Source of the DNA: Phoronis australis
Taxonomy: Eukaryota > Phoronida > Phoronidae
Assembly: GCA_002633005.1 (NCBI GenBank)
Contig: NMRA01000294.1
Location: 178,948-242,947 of the forward strand
Direction: 5' to 3'
Length of the DNA stretch: 64,000 nucleotides
Part shown: piece by piece, positions 46,384 through 58,719 of the stretch
How positions within the stretch are numbered: the stretch's first letter is position 1
How the letters are laid out: the number at the start of each line of letters is the position of its first letter
Program-made: the position numbers and the translations under genes
The notes under the pieces: generated by a model
Told to the model about the DNA's origin: nothing
Databases searched by the model: none
Seen by the model: the letters and a program-made list of their open reading frames with translations, nothing else

Positions 46384-46560
46384 GTTTCATATTTCTATTT
46401 TTATTAATAACGATGTTTCTGTTTTCGGATGGAGTTGACATGTTTTGCGCCATCTGGTGGCCATTTTTATGATACAAATAGATGTCACAAGAAGCGTGCT
46501 GTTTGTGATGCCCAATTGCTTCAAAATTTTTCGCTCTCCGGCCTCCTCTCAGCGCGGGCT
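46384..46560 (+). repeat. Third copy of the array element: one A monomer and the right end
   Basis: TTTTCGGATGGAGTTGACAT, then the best CTCF-like core of the window (TTGCGCCATCTGGTGGCCA, 46445-46463), then TTTTTATGATACAAAT and a diverged right end. The upstream monomers are missing, as expected for a truncated or contracted copy. Confidence 0.7.
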
Positions 46561-46689
46561 CCTATATTAATATAGGGGGCCTCGCTTTTTAGGTCCGAAA
46601 TTCAATTTTTTGCCTATGTCATTTTAATAAGAATAAGTAATTTTAAATAATAAGCTGTTTTTATTGCTACGATATATGCATTTGAGTAG

Positions 46690-47535
46690 ATAGAGAGGGG
46701 CGTCCAGCAAAAAGTTGTCCGTGCATCGACCAAATCTCTGCATACTACTGCCCCAACCGCTGAAATTGCCTATAAGGTACCTTTTGGTGCATGTGAAGTG
46801 TTGCTGAACATTATGCAAATGGTTTTAAACGTTACCTGTCGGGTTAATCTAGCTCAGCTCAGATGTTTGGTCGTGAATGGCGGGGCTAGCCCACCACTAG
46901 GGCTGTCTGGCGGTGTTTATTCATTCATGAATATTTTTTGTAACTAGTTTCATACGGTTACCTCTTGGGTTGATCTAGCTCAAATTTTAGCCCTCGGTAT
47001 AACCGTCTGACAGAGCGCCCCACCGTTGAAATTGTCTGACATCTTACTGTTGTGCCATATCCAGTAATGCTGAACATCGTGCAAATTGGTTTCAAACGGT
47101 TACCTGGTGGGTTGATCTAGCTCAACTCGGATATTTGGGCATGTTTGGCCGGGCTAACTTACCACTAGATTTGTCTGGCAGTGTTGATTCGTGATACCTG
47201 GGCTTACAATGAATATTTGCAACTAATTTCATGCGGTTAACTCTTGGATTGATTTAGCTCATCTTTTTACCCTGATTATAATCGTCTGCCTGATACTCCC
47301 CACCACTGAAATTGTCTTATAGTGACCAATTTTTATGCAGTGGATTAGTAGGTGTCGAAGGCAGTTTTAAGTTGTTACCAGATATTTTGATCTAGCTCAA
47401 TATTTCAGTGACACCCTCTTGGCACCGTCCACTGAGCACACCCACCAGAGCAAACCTGCAAGGTGGCCATTTCCAAGCTTGAGTATACCAATAGAGCACT
47501 TTGGCACCAAAGAAAGTTGGTTACCTTTTCATGCC
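46690..47535 (-). repeat. Internally repeated element, minus copy
   Basis: The inverse of 44755-45320, with one more internal ~290-bp unit. Phrases such as GGTTGATCTAGCTCAA, CACCACTGAAATTGTCT and TTGGCACCAAAGAAAG recur. The 1.4 kb between the two copies carries the array fragment at 46384. Confidence 0.75.
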
Positions 47536-48416
47536 CAAAATAAGCTCTAGGATCCCGGTATGTCCCGTTTTTGATGTCACTTTCGAAGTTCGTAAAAATT
47601 GTAACCTTATGATTTCGATGTTACAGCCTGCGGGGCACACACAATACTGCGTGTTTCGCGTCTTTATTGCAAGGGATTAATACTAGAATACAATCTTCGG
47701 AACAACGGCCTTTTGGTGTAACGATTACATGTAACTCACCCTACAGAAAAAATCCGGGTGGTAATAATTGCCCTTTCATTGATGCCGTTAAAATAAAGCA
47801 GTGGTTCAAAAAAGAACACCAAGCCAAACAGAAACGCATAAAACATTAAGTTCTAAGGCAAATGTTTCAAAACAAATTCAATTTGTCATGGGGTGATTGG
47901 TTGCCATGCTTTCTAATAAGTTTCAAGACAGCGTGAAGTCAAATTTCTTGACAGAAAAGTTACAAAAATACATCGTTTTCCTCAACGTCTTCGATACGAA
48001 TTTCTTCTAGCGTCTGTTGCTTCGTCTTCAACTCCTTTGTTACAAGTTATCTCTCTGCTTTTGTTTTTTGTTAACACTAGATGAGGTACATGTAGATATA
48101 TGCTAGCGAAATATTTTTAGAACCCTAGTAACAAATTTTATAATTGGGTGATTAATCAGGAGGCACAAATCAAAGCATAACAATAGGAAAAGTATGATTA
48201 CTAACTGTACGATCAAAGCACACAAGACGATTAAAATTTTAAATATACAAAAGCTTGACGTTCATGGCCATTGATTACAGGCACGGGGATACAGTGTTGC
48301 TAAATTATATAATACGGCCCAGGTATTGCCGCACTGAGCCATCTTCCCCAAGTGTTTACAAACAATAGGGCGTTACGAAGCAACCCAACTCCTCGGAGAA
48401 ATGTCAAATAAAATAT
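47536..48416. other. Non-coding sequence, nothing recognised
   Basis: AT-rich, with no coding or element signal found. Confidence 0.4.
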
Positions 48417-48473
48417 GCCCACATTTTGAGAACCAATTTTGTCCTCTGAATAACGAGCTCTCAAAATGTGGGC
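48417..48473. repeat. 57-bp hairpin (inverted repeat)
   Basis: GCCCACATTTTGAGAA and TCTCAAAATGTGGGC are inverted copies 14 or 15 bases long, around a 27-base loop. It adjoins the insertion site of the second SINE and may be a tiny palindromic element. Confidence 0.7.
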
Positions 48474-48489
48474 ACTTTCTAAGGTAATA

Positions 48490-48729
48490 AAAACAAGCAA
48501 TTGCAGGTGGACTGATACACGTTTTACCAGACGTGCGCAGGCCTTGCATGTGAGCCCATTTCACTGATCACCTGGAACTATTTTTATGCTTTATTAATAT
48601 ATGGTTAAAACCGAGCTGAGGAGCTAGAAACCTGGCTCAAGGGCTTAGCAGTGTGACATGGTGGGACTTGAACCCACGACCTCGAGTAAAGAAAGCGGGC
48701 ACTTATTAACCAGGCCACGCTGCCTCCTC
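48490..48729 (-). mobile_element. tRNA-derived SINE, copy 2
   Basis: The minus strand matches 13896-14136 along its full 240 bp, including the A-box-like TGGCCTGGTTAATAAG and the B-box-like GGGTTCAAGTCCC. Flanking direct repeats TTCTAAGGTAATA (48477-48489) and TTCTAATGTAATA (48730-48742) agree in 12 of 13 positions and are its target-site duplication. Both copies have the same unusual non-poly(A) tail. Confidence 0.9.
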
Positions 48730-48769
48730 TTCTAATGTAATACTCGTAGGGAGCCTGCCACAGGTTACG

Positions 48770-48966
48770 GCCCACTACTTCCAACTCCCACTACTCCCGA
48801 CGCCCACTACTACTACTCCAGACGCCCACTACTACTACTCCGAAAGCCCACTACTCGGAAGAAATACTATTCCAAAGGCCCACTACTCCGCAAAAACACC
48901 GACTACTCCAAAGACCCACTCCTACTCTGAAAAATCACTACTTTGAATTCCTACTACTCCGAAAAA
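48770..48966. repeat. Imperfect CCACTACTACTCC minisatellite
   Basis: About ten irregular units around CCCACTACTACTCCGAAAGC, starting 40 bp from the SINE. Unit lengths vary from about 15 to 24 bp. Confidence 0.9.
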
Positions 48967-50867
48967 ACAAAACGCCTCCTCGATATATGAACGCATTTGT
49001 TTCATTTTTTGGCTTTAATATGAAACTTTTTTTGATCAAGCGATCTTTAAAGAAGATATGATACAGCAGTCTTAAATTGCAAAGATAGGGGAAACTACAG
49101 AAACGAGTCATTGGACTTCATCGTCCAAATTTTACTTTTTTGCGTGGGTATTTTAAAAGTAAGTAACAAATTAATAACCCATTCGTGAAACTAAGAGAAA
49201 AGTTATTAAGGTCGAGTAAAAAAATATTAAACGAGCAAAAAACAAAACATAAAAAAACGTTTCGTAGCAATGCTTGTTTCGGAGTAGTGGGTTTTGGAGC
49301 AGTGACTTGTTAGTCTGTCCACGATGCAAGTTATTCAGTGAAGTGTTTGTGTATTGCACATTTCTTGTACACATTCCGGACTAATAACAGTTATCCATAA
49401 TTATATGTCATTACAAACACTTGGTGAGTGATGATTTCTGAAGAGAGCGTTTGTCAAACGAAAAATCTAGGCTATTGTTACTGAGTGCCGTAGGGTTTTG
49501 GTCTGCGTTCTTTCTAAAAATCCACTCAAAAATAAATACTTGAAATACTATTGTTGTACATGCAAAGTAAAGAAAAATTATCAAGTAATTAGATGTGTGA
49601 CTCTGTTGTACACAACGTTTTCTTGTACAATGATTGCATTTAATTCAACTGATATTACAATTGTCGTGTACGCTGTAAGTGGTATGCGGTAAACTTTATT
49701 AAACTAAAGTTGAAGACACGCGTAGTAGTTCGTCAAGTTTGAGTTATGGTAAGGTCCTGGCCACACCAGTCTGGAATTTTTTCAAAGCGCACACTTTAAT
49801 TTCTTTATGCAGGTATAGGAACGCTTCCTGTTGACACGTACATGTACAATGTAGGCACTAAATGCAAAACCAAAATCGTTAACTTTAAAATAGTCATCAA
49901 GAGAGAATTTTAAAGCGGCCTATTCACAGCGTTTATCACAAATCAAAATACAACTTTTTGTACGCACAGTTACTGCATTTTTGTGAACATGCAGAAAAGT
50001 TAACTTCACGGTTTTACAGCGCTGCATGTGCCGTGGGTTTTCAATGAAACGCTCTCATGCTAAGCGGTTTTAGGATCGGGGCACATTTTCGGAAACTCTA
50101 AGGTCACAACAGAAGTATTTCGTGTTTTATGAACGCAACGGAAGTGCAATCTTGTGTGGTGACTGAAAAACGCAGAACACTGGCTGTGGGCAATACATCA
50201 AGTCCGACTGATTTATCTTTGAAGCAATCATTTGCATGGTGCCAATCAACAAACTGAATGTTATTTGTCAACCTAAAATGGCCAAATCCTGCGCTGTTAA
50301 ACATCACCAGTCGTTTTTTAATCTCAAAAAGTGCATATGAGTGATTTTCTTCTTTCATACTCAATCATCATGGACGCATGACAGGAGATCTGTGCAGAAT
50401 TGAAAACACAAATAAAATATTGCAGTTCCGCATAACAAAAACAAAAAGAAGTGTGGACGTAGACTTTGTCAAAAATAGGTGCGTTTTCAGAATGCCACAG
50501 CGTTGTATTGACCGAGAAGCTGCCAATCTAATGGAATTCGTTAGGTCCTACCGTCAAGAATCAAAAGAACAAATGTGAAGAAATCCACCACGTCCTGTTA
50601 ATCAAAACTGGTTGCATTGTCCACAATCCAATGTTCAATATCACCGTTCGCCTGCAATATTCAAATTGACCTATCGCCAGGAGTTTGAATGACGGCTTAA
50701 GTGGCCAATCAGAACGCAGCATTCTTGACACACCTTCGTTTCCAAGCCATCATTTTACCCTACAAACAACACGTTGCCGGGTAAAACTTTCTGTTTATTT
50801 GTCGACATTTCGCAAGGGACGGAGCTTGCGATGGATTAGTTAGTGGTGTTACACAACCGATGTGAAC
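48967..50867. other. Mostly non-coding; two opposed ORFs of uncertain status
   Basis: A minus-strand ORF (50104-50364, 86 codons) and a plus-strand ORF (50378-50578, 66 codons) diverge from one point and have somewhat protein-like composition, but neither shows a known motif or splice sites. I do not call either a gene. Confidence 0.35.
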
Positions 50868-51021
50868 CATGGGCGTCGCAGCACTGACATAACTGGGGAG
50901 GTACGTGTATTGTCCCCCAGCCTCCTATGGTGCGCACCACCCATTCCCATGGGCTGCACAACACTGAAATAATTAGTGGGGCTATAGCCCCCCCCCCAAC
51001 CCCCTATGGTTCACCACCCAT
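50868..51021. mobile_element. Two side-by-side copies of the CATGGGCGGCGC mini-element
   Basis: 50868-50944 and 50947-51021 both run from CATGGGC...GCACTG/ACACTG to a CACCCAT end, with CCCCCAACCCCCTATGG-like inner parts, matching 33955-34024. The tandem arrangement suggests insertion into, or duplication of, an existing copy. Confidence 0.65.
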
Positions 51022-51117
51022 AATGTGAACTCATATAACAGTAAAATATTAAAACTTGGTTAATTTATTTGACCCGGTGCCGAGTCGAATATGCATCAAC
51101 TGCTGGCCAAATGAGAA

Positions 51118-51425
51118 CATTACGCACGTAATTTACGTTAAAGAAGCATGGAACGCGAGAGATCGTCAAAAATATCTTTAAAAATATCCTGAAAATAATT
51201 GCCGGCGAAAGTACCAATTTGTAACTTCTAGTACAGGTTAATTCACTTCCCCTATGAGAAAATTTCTCAAAATATCATATAGATTTTGATTTTTGAAATA
51301 CGCCCTAAAGAAAAACTCTGTGGTTACCTCAAAGTTTCTGATCTCCTTCCCACTTATGATAAATGCGCGCATGCACTCATAGTCACTTGCGTTAAGTCGC
51401 TTGAGGTCAAAGGTCACATCAAATA
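51118..51425 (-). repeat. Dispersed repeat with intact DR1 site, copy 2
   Basis: The inverse of 18215-18500. AGGTCAAAGGTCA at 51404-51416 is a perfect direct repeat of AGGTCA with 1-bp spacing, the response element bound by HNF4, COUP-TF and RXR-type nuclear receptors. Copy 1 has a single change in the second half-site. Confidence 0.75.
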
Positions 51426-51550
51426 ATTACTTTACGCCATAAATACTTACTTTGCGCCCGGTAGTCAAAATTTGCTTTAGGCGGCAAATAATTACTTTAC
51501 GCCGCAAATATTTACTGTACGCATCTAAATAATCACTTTACGCCTCTAAC
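51426..51550. repeat. Imperfect ~20-bp tandem repeat
   Basis: Units resembling CAAATAATTACTTTACGCCG repeat about six times with substitutions, directly after the DR1 repeat. Confidence 0.75.
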
Positions 51551-52652
51551 AAAAATTAACTTACACACGTAATTTACGTCCGTAACGTATACTCATTTGG
51601 ACACCGATAGATGGCCGGTTGGCAATTAAGGTCGGCAGTAAAGTCGGCTGGGGTCGCCATGTTAGTCGGCATTGTGGCTGGATGCCAGTCGGCTAAAATT
51701 TAGTTGACCGGTCGGCTATTTTAAAAATAGTCGTTATAAGTTGAGCGAGTTCGTGTTGCGGGTTCAACAACGTACAATAAGATCCAGACGTCGTTTAATT
51801 ACTCGTGCCTGTTGCTTGCGATACCAAAATATTATAGCTTTCTGTAACTAAGATCACGACTCGGCCTTTGTAGCTAAATGAAGAAAATGGGGTGGCCCAG
51901 GTTTAACAGCAGTTATGTTTACTTAATGGGAAATCGTAGTTCCTTGGCGTTATTTTGAGTAAATCGAGTCCAGAAATGTGCCTTCTGCCTAGATACGGAC
52001 ACATTGTAACATGTATTTCTGGAATCTAGAGCGAAAGAACACTCGGGTTATGCATCGGGGCAGTCGGGAATTTGCGACTTTAGGTACAACAAGTCCAAAA
52101 TCCCATTTTTGGTCAATTTGGCATCTCAAGTATTTCCGGTGTACATATGGAAGTAAAAGATCATGGCTTTATTGAATTTTCTAGTATTTGAGAAATTCCA
52201 TATAGTTTTCTTTCTGTCACTTACGCCTTGTTCAGCTTCCTTGAGGCAGGAAGCACTCGAATTGTGGTCTTTGCCCATAATGTCTTTGGCGATACTGAAA
52301 TGTTGGATTTGCAGTTTGTTAAAAATAAGTATTTGTTGAGAACTTTGAGCGTTTTGGAATCGATCACACACTAATGTGCAGATGCCCGGGTCAGAAGTGG
52401 GGAACGTTTATGGTTTATGGTCTTTGTCAAGGAAAGTGGTTATCACTTAAGGGAGTTTTACATGAAGCAATTTGTAAAATTCTTTCTCCTTAGAGGTTTG
52501 CACAAAAACATTTTAAATAGTTATTCGCGTGTGTTTTTATAAAGCAACCAATATATGCATTGTCTATGAGGATTGATGGTTACTTGACATGGTCAGGAGT
52601 CAGTGACTTCATTTACTTCCTAGTACAAGGGATTGTTAATATACATATATAA

Positions 52653-52785
52653 ATGTGTTTGTGTGTGTGTGTGTGTATGTGCAGGGCAGAGCAGGCCAGG
52701 GCTGGACAGGGCNGTGTGTGTGTGTGCCGTGTGTATGTATGTATGTATGTATGTATGTTTGTATGTTTGTATGTATGTATGTACA
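52653..52785. repeat. GT and ATGT microsatellites around a single N
   Basis: A (GT)n run near 52655-52675, an N at 52713, another GT run, then about ten ATGT units. The N inside low-complexity sequence again marks an assembly join. Confidence 0.95.
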
Positions 52786-52859
52786 TATACTTATTTATTT
52801 GTGCTTATATGTTTATGTGTGGTTAGCTTGTGAAATACACGATCGTAGTATCTAAACAA

Positions 52860-55849
52860 TTTCCTGTCTTCAGGTGTGCAGACATAACGGACAAACAAGT
52901 TAAAATACTACTACGGGATCAACTGTGTTTACGACAGATACGGAAGTTGCCCTGGTGATACATGCTCAAGTTAGAAAACAAAAATATCCCCTAAAAGCTG
53001 TGCTGTTATCAATGCTTTTTAAAGTCCGTATCTCAAAGGGCATTCTAGTTCAAAAACTAAAAAATATATCCCAAATTACGTAATATGTAACATAGGCTAA
53101 CATAATGTTCATATCCTTTCTGTTATCAAACTAAAAGCCTTTTAGCACAATTTTGTACCTCGGCCGAGATCGGAAAGTCATTGACTATTCCCGTCTTTTT
53201 CCGTGACCTGAGTTCCTGTGTGTCAGTTCAGGAACGATTCCTGATGTCAGCCCTGTTGTCCTTGAAAACGTATTGACATCACCGTGAACGCAAATGCGTT
53301 GTTACCTTGTTTGGTTGTTTTTGATTCCCATTTTGGCTCTTTTAAATAAAGTTGATTATTTATTGTCCTAATTTTACCTGTTCTTTGCATACGACGAATG
53401 TTATTAAATGCATAATAATAAGTTTGAAGTACCGTTGCAACGTCTCCGTCGTAGCCAACGCCAGGCTACTGAGGTCAGACCTGACTCATCGCGAGGGTAC
53501 CCGTATGTCAAATTAGCAACAGTAAACGTTTAGGTAATAAATTAGAGGAAAAAAGTTTCTTGGTCAACAGATGTCTTATCTTTATCGCCATATCTTGAAA
53601 TTGATGCAAAGTACTAGCATGAAGTGAGCAATTGCCGTGTCACGGTGACTACGCGGACGTGCTGTGAGCGCAATGCGGCACCGGCTTTACTGGCCACTTA
53701 AAAATGTAAAATAGACAAAAAAAACATCTACATACGGCGACGTTTCGACAGAAAAAACACATTTTATCTCAAAACAAAGAGCTCCACATCTGTGCTTGAA
53801 TTTACTGCCAGGACACAGTAACCGGTGAAGTGAATTCCCCGGCCTGCAGGCGCCTTGACTTTTCGCCGGGAACTGATAATCACTTGCTAAAGTGGCTTTG
53901 ATTTTCAATTATCAGCGAAAATATATTTTCAAACCTCACAAAAACAACTTAAAATATATACCTCTGTTGTCTAAATATAAAAATTCCGCGCTGCGCAAAA
54001 CAGAGCAGGGGGAGTGTAGTGAATTTTAGTCAATGAGATGAATGTCGGTGATGGAAACATACTGCAGTGTTAGGAGCATGAAGTAGTATTTTTTAATCTT
54101 TTTGTTACAGGAATTTTGCTCATTAAGGGCCGGGTAGCTAAATAATGTGTTCATCTTACCCTGCATGAGGGGCACAGATGTCAGCCGGCGCATGGCAGGC
54201 CCGGCGGCGGTCCGGCGAGTAGTGTTCGTAGGTAGAAAAGTTCAATATCCTTCTAGACAGACACCGGAGGGACTGAAATGAAACTGGCCACCCTCCCTCC
54301 GCGTCCGCGAAAAAACGGCCCGCGAGAAAAAAAAATAGAACACCTCATATCCAAACAGGGTGCCGGTTCAATACCTGGGACCAAGGCGGTGCAGAAACGG
54401 GAGCAACGAAGGTCTGTAGTGGAGCGGGGGAGACGGAGTTTGTGCAAACGATGCATTTTATATAATAGATATTCCAAAAAGGTGTTTACATGCTTGATTT
54501 GCTTTTTGTAGTAACCGGTAAAAGAGAAAAGAAAAGCAAGGTAAGATCAAGCACAGTCGGTAGCCATTTTGACATATCAGTGTTCACCACGACCAATTTT
54601 AACCTGTTTCGTCGACGGTTTTGTCGATGGTCCCATCAGGTTTGGGTAACCTACACTGCAGCATACTGTACGAGCTTTGTGTTTGTAACAAAGAATGGCT
54701 GCCAGCTGAAGTCGAGTCCAGTATCGTCTTTCCGACAGCAGGTTTGGATTTTCAGTTTTGGAGCACAATGACTATGTAACATGTCACACATTGCAACATG
54801 AAAGTGTCAGGCATAAAACCGAATACGATTCTAGATGTGATCAATCTTATTTGATAACTTCAAAACTGTTTCGTTCACGGACCGTCTTACTTTGGATACC
54901 ATACTTTATGGTTACTGTGTTTAAAGTGTATTGTCAGTGATTTAAGTATCTAGTTAGTTCTTTTCTTTTTGATACCCTGCCGTGGAGGGAGATGTTCCGT
55001 GACCTATTTTCTGTCTTTGACCAATAATTTTGTAATTTCACCTGTCGTGCGTTCAATAACGCTAGTACCTAGCTAAAATCTAACACAAGTCACGTGTTAA
55101 TTCTCATTAAAAATACACGGCAATATCTCACGTAATCCCGCGAAGTCTTGCTTTTTAGCGAGGCCCTATATATAACGGGAGGCTGGTTCTGGAGATTAAA
55201 ATGGCTTCTATCCAACCATACTTGCAGTGACACGTTTAGGTCTACAACACGAAACCAACCGGATGTTATTCGAACGAGGCAAAGCGTTAATACATGCACC
55301 AGTTTTGAAATATCCGTCAAGTTTATTAATGATTGTCATCTCGGTTTACTTAGGTAAACATTTGACCTGATGCGGGGCACGCCGAACACTGTCTTACAAA
55401 CCCAAAATGCAAAAATGTGGTGATCGTTTACTATTTTTTACCGTAATATTCCGCATTATCAACTGATTCCACAACAGGGCTCGCGCAATAAACGCCAAAA
55501 TGAATATCATAAACAGGAAACACGAAATTTTTTGACAGTCTTGACTTTATGGGCTAGTACAAAGATAAATGCAGGAAATTCCCGGCTTGACAGTGCAAGG
55601 GCATGGGTTCGCTTTTTAGAAAAGTGGACAAAAATTAAGTGAGCCTATTTGCACTAAAGCCTGGAACAAAGGATGAGATCTTGGCCACTTAATACGGAAG
55701 TAAGAAGTACACGACTCGGTATGACAGAAAAAATGATCACGCCGAAATTTTGCGGCCACACAACCCGGAGATTTTTCCGTCGCGGTAAGGGAAGGAGGCG
55801 TCAGGTGGAGGCGGGTGTCCGCCGCTTTTGAGTTGTTTTTGTCCGACGG
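52860..55849. other. Non-coding sequence, nothing recognised
   Basis: Three kb with several ORFs of 60-93 codons on both strands, none with motifs or splice context. Confidence 0.4.
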
Positions 55850-56590
55850 ACCCCAAACCAACATCCGGGCCTCTCGTGTTATAGTTTTGATATATAGATA
55901 TTTCGAGACCACGTGTCTTATCATCAGGCAATGAGTGAAATGAGCTTATAGAAAGCGAAATAAATATAGTGGAATAAACGGTAACAGCAGGCAGAGACGC
56001 ATATAAGCAGTGAGAGAGCGTGAATGGATCACATGCTAGAAAGACCAAAAGCCTAACGGAACTGGGCAAACGTGTGATATACACCTGTTAGTTGCTCATT
56101 CAGCACAGGATTTTTGTGACTGATCAATAAGGACTCCAAAATCTTTTACCAAAATGTGTCATTTTCAACACAGCGAATAATGGTATTGCTATTTCTTGAT
56201 TTCGGCCATGTTGATGTAAAGATGATCTTGTATGGACCCGCCGACCTACACGTGCGTGCATGAACAACCGTCGAGAGAGGTAACATTCCGTGTGTCCAAT
56301 GTAACGCTGTTCACAAAAATGAGTACGAAGTCATTCGTCCATATGCCATGTGGGGTTGGTTACGCTAACGAGGTTTAGTCAAGTACGGACAAAACTGCCG
56401 GTGTTGCAACAACAGAAGGGGCAGTAGTTCACGGTGCCTTCCACATGGGGGCGACAAGCATTTTTTTGGTTGAGGAAGAGCGATTTCATTGAAATTGGTG
56501 GTGCGCCACTGCCTCTTGTTGAATAATTCTGTGAATCTGCCCTCGAGTGGAACCCAATGATCTGTGTACATTGGTAGTTAAGCGGTCAAA
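55850..56590 (-). mobile_element. Penelope-like element remnant: GIY-YIG endonuclease and hammerhead-like core
   Basis: On the minus strand (56360-56125) a broken frame reads CEQRYIGHTECYLSRRLFMH then RSSLHQHGRN and FAVLKM. This fits the Y-I-G-x-T...L-x-x-R-x-x-x-H core of GIY-YIG nucleases as found after the RT of Penelope-like elements. Upstream, in two frames, is the cysteine-rich linker. Two stops and a frameshift show it is dead. About 200 bases further on, CTGATGA (55927-55921) and GAAA (55904-55901) flank a short pairing AAGAC/GTCTC, resembling a decayed hammerhead ribozyme, which such elements carry in their terminal repeats. No RT domain is visible. Confidence 0.55.
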
Positions 56591-58719
56591 ACAAAATACC
56601 AGTGCCATTTGAATTTGTGAGAAGTGGCAGCGAAAGTGAGATTAATTAACTTATAAACGTGTTTTTATTGATAATAGTCCTGGCGTAGAGGTTAATGAGA
56701 TTATAATTGCATAATCACGCAGACGAGAGCACTAAGCCGACTGGCACCTACCCGTGTGCAGCATAAGAGAACATTTCGTCGCGTATCTAACCCCGTTCAA
56801 TTAAAAGGTTTTTCCCCAATCAGGTAATTAACTCCAGTACATTGGCCCTCCGAACAGTAACAGTAAAATTGGGTTGACTAACCACTGCGCAATGTATATG
56901 TTTGCGGCGTGTCAATGCTGTGGCTGGTGAATAAGTAATTTGTCCTTTAGACATGAAACATCATACTCGCCAATTGGTTTTTAGCCCGTGTTCTACGGCT
57001 TGATGAACCTTTATTTTCGCGTCATTGACTGACGGCGTGGTTACGTATTTTGGCTGCACGCTCACAAACACAACACGGAACCCTTAAACCAAAACCTACT
57101 ACTCGCTCATACATGTTAATTTCAACTAAAAGTCACTCAATATGTTGAAGACTGTTATTTCACATCTTATGTTCCGTGTTATAGTTATGTATTGCGATGA
57201 AAGTTTAATCGTCAAATTTAAAAAGATGGGGGATTAGCCACGTGAAGACATCAGTGGAGTAGATGACTGCCGTTCGATAGTGTCGAAATGCGTACATGTA
57301 TACCTATAAACACGGTCGATGGGGTCACTGTTCTTCTCGTCTTGGTGTCTCCCAGTGACGTAGTTGTCAACTACACATCCTCGACATCGCAAAATCCAAT
57401 CCCAAACTCAAGCAAAGTCCTCTTTTATTGATCCCTCTTCGTGACGAGAAAGTGACCGACGCGCGAATCCGCAGCTGCGTTCTATTTTTGGCAAGTCAGC
57501 ATCGTAACAACGCCGCCGCTTAGTAAAATCGTTTTGAAATTTTAAAGGATAACTCTTTGGATTATTCAGAACATATTTTCAGTAAGGCAATTTTTTACTG
57601 GATTACACCACAGGACTCGCTTAAGAGAAGCTTTGACTTGCATGTACATGTAGATACCACATAAGACAAATTAATTAGAATCCAGGAAGTGTTTGTTCAA
57701 TATGTAACAGGATTAAACAAGTGTCAGTGATTTGTAATTAGTCGGTTCCATTATAAGTTAATTTAGCGATTTATAATAGTTTTCGGGGATTTATAGCCTG
57801 ACAATATTTAACGCTTTGCCAGATACGTGATTTACAACGTATTCAAACAAACTGTATTACTGACAAAAGCCAGCTTTGATTCGATTGACTGTGCCCATAG
57901 ACACAAATCATCAGCAAGAAAAATTTATAGTTGGTTTTGGTTCGAGAACACCTGTGTGCTCAACTTCTCTTCGAATTCCTAAACTTTGATCCTCCTGCTA
58001 TATCGATTTTCTGGTGCGGATATTTTGAGTTTTAAAATTCTTTTGAAATCACTTTTGAAATACGGTAACACATGTTTCAATGTAAAATGTCAGGCTGGAG
58101 TGTTTTTGATCGACGTGACATTTTCCTTCGCCACTAGGGCCAGTTCATGTGGCATTTCCCCTCGTTTTTTAGCTGCCAATATCCATTCTTTAACCCATCC
58201 AGCAAGTCAAGTCACAAAAATGTGTTCGTCGGCCATTCAAGCTTTCAAATTCGCAATATCTTAGGCTTGGCCAACTAAAACACTCTTAAAACGTTTTCTT
58301 TTGTCACTGGTGGTTTCGAAGGTATCGTTAGTAACGGATTTCCCGTCTTATCAAGGCAAGGAATGATAGGAGACGGCAAAAGTGGCTTAATTTATTTTCG
58401 TTTTTTTAAACTGGGGAAATGCAATTTTCAAAGCGTCTCTATCTTAGCCTGCACTGCCTCAGCCCACTGTTGTGTAAGGACACGTATTCTCGTTGCTAAG
58501 TACTAGCGATTAGCTAACTGAAATTACTTGTATAATTGATTTTTTTGTTTGATTACAAAACATACGTCAGCTAAAACTGGATAAGTTATCATACCAATCC
58601 TATTTCACAGCACACTTTTCTTAATTATCAATCAATCGGAAGAAACGTGAAATTGACTATGGACATGTTGCTTCCCTCTTTATATGTCAACGATGAGACC
58701 AGTTGTTTCGTTTGCATAT
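56591..58719. other. Non-coding sequence, nothing recognised
   Basis: A plus-strand ORF of 92 codons at 57986-58264 has no motif. Otherwise featureless. Confidence 0.4.

Noticed and set aside
50104-50578. Divergent ORF pair (86 and 66 codons)
   Set aside because: Composition is partly protein-like, but without motif, splice sites or promoter evidence I cannot support a gene.
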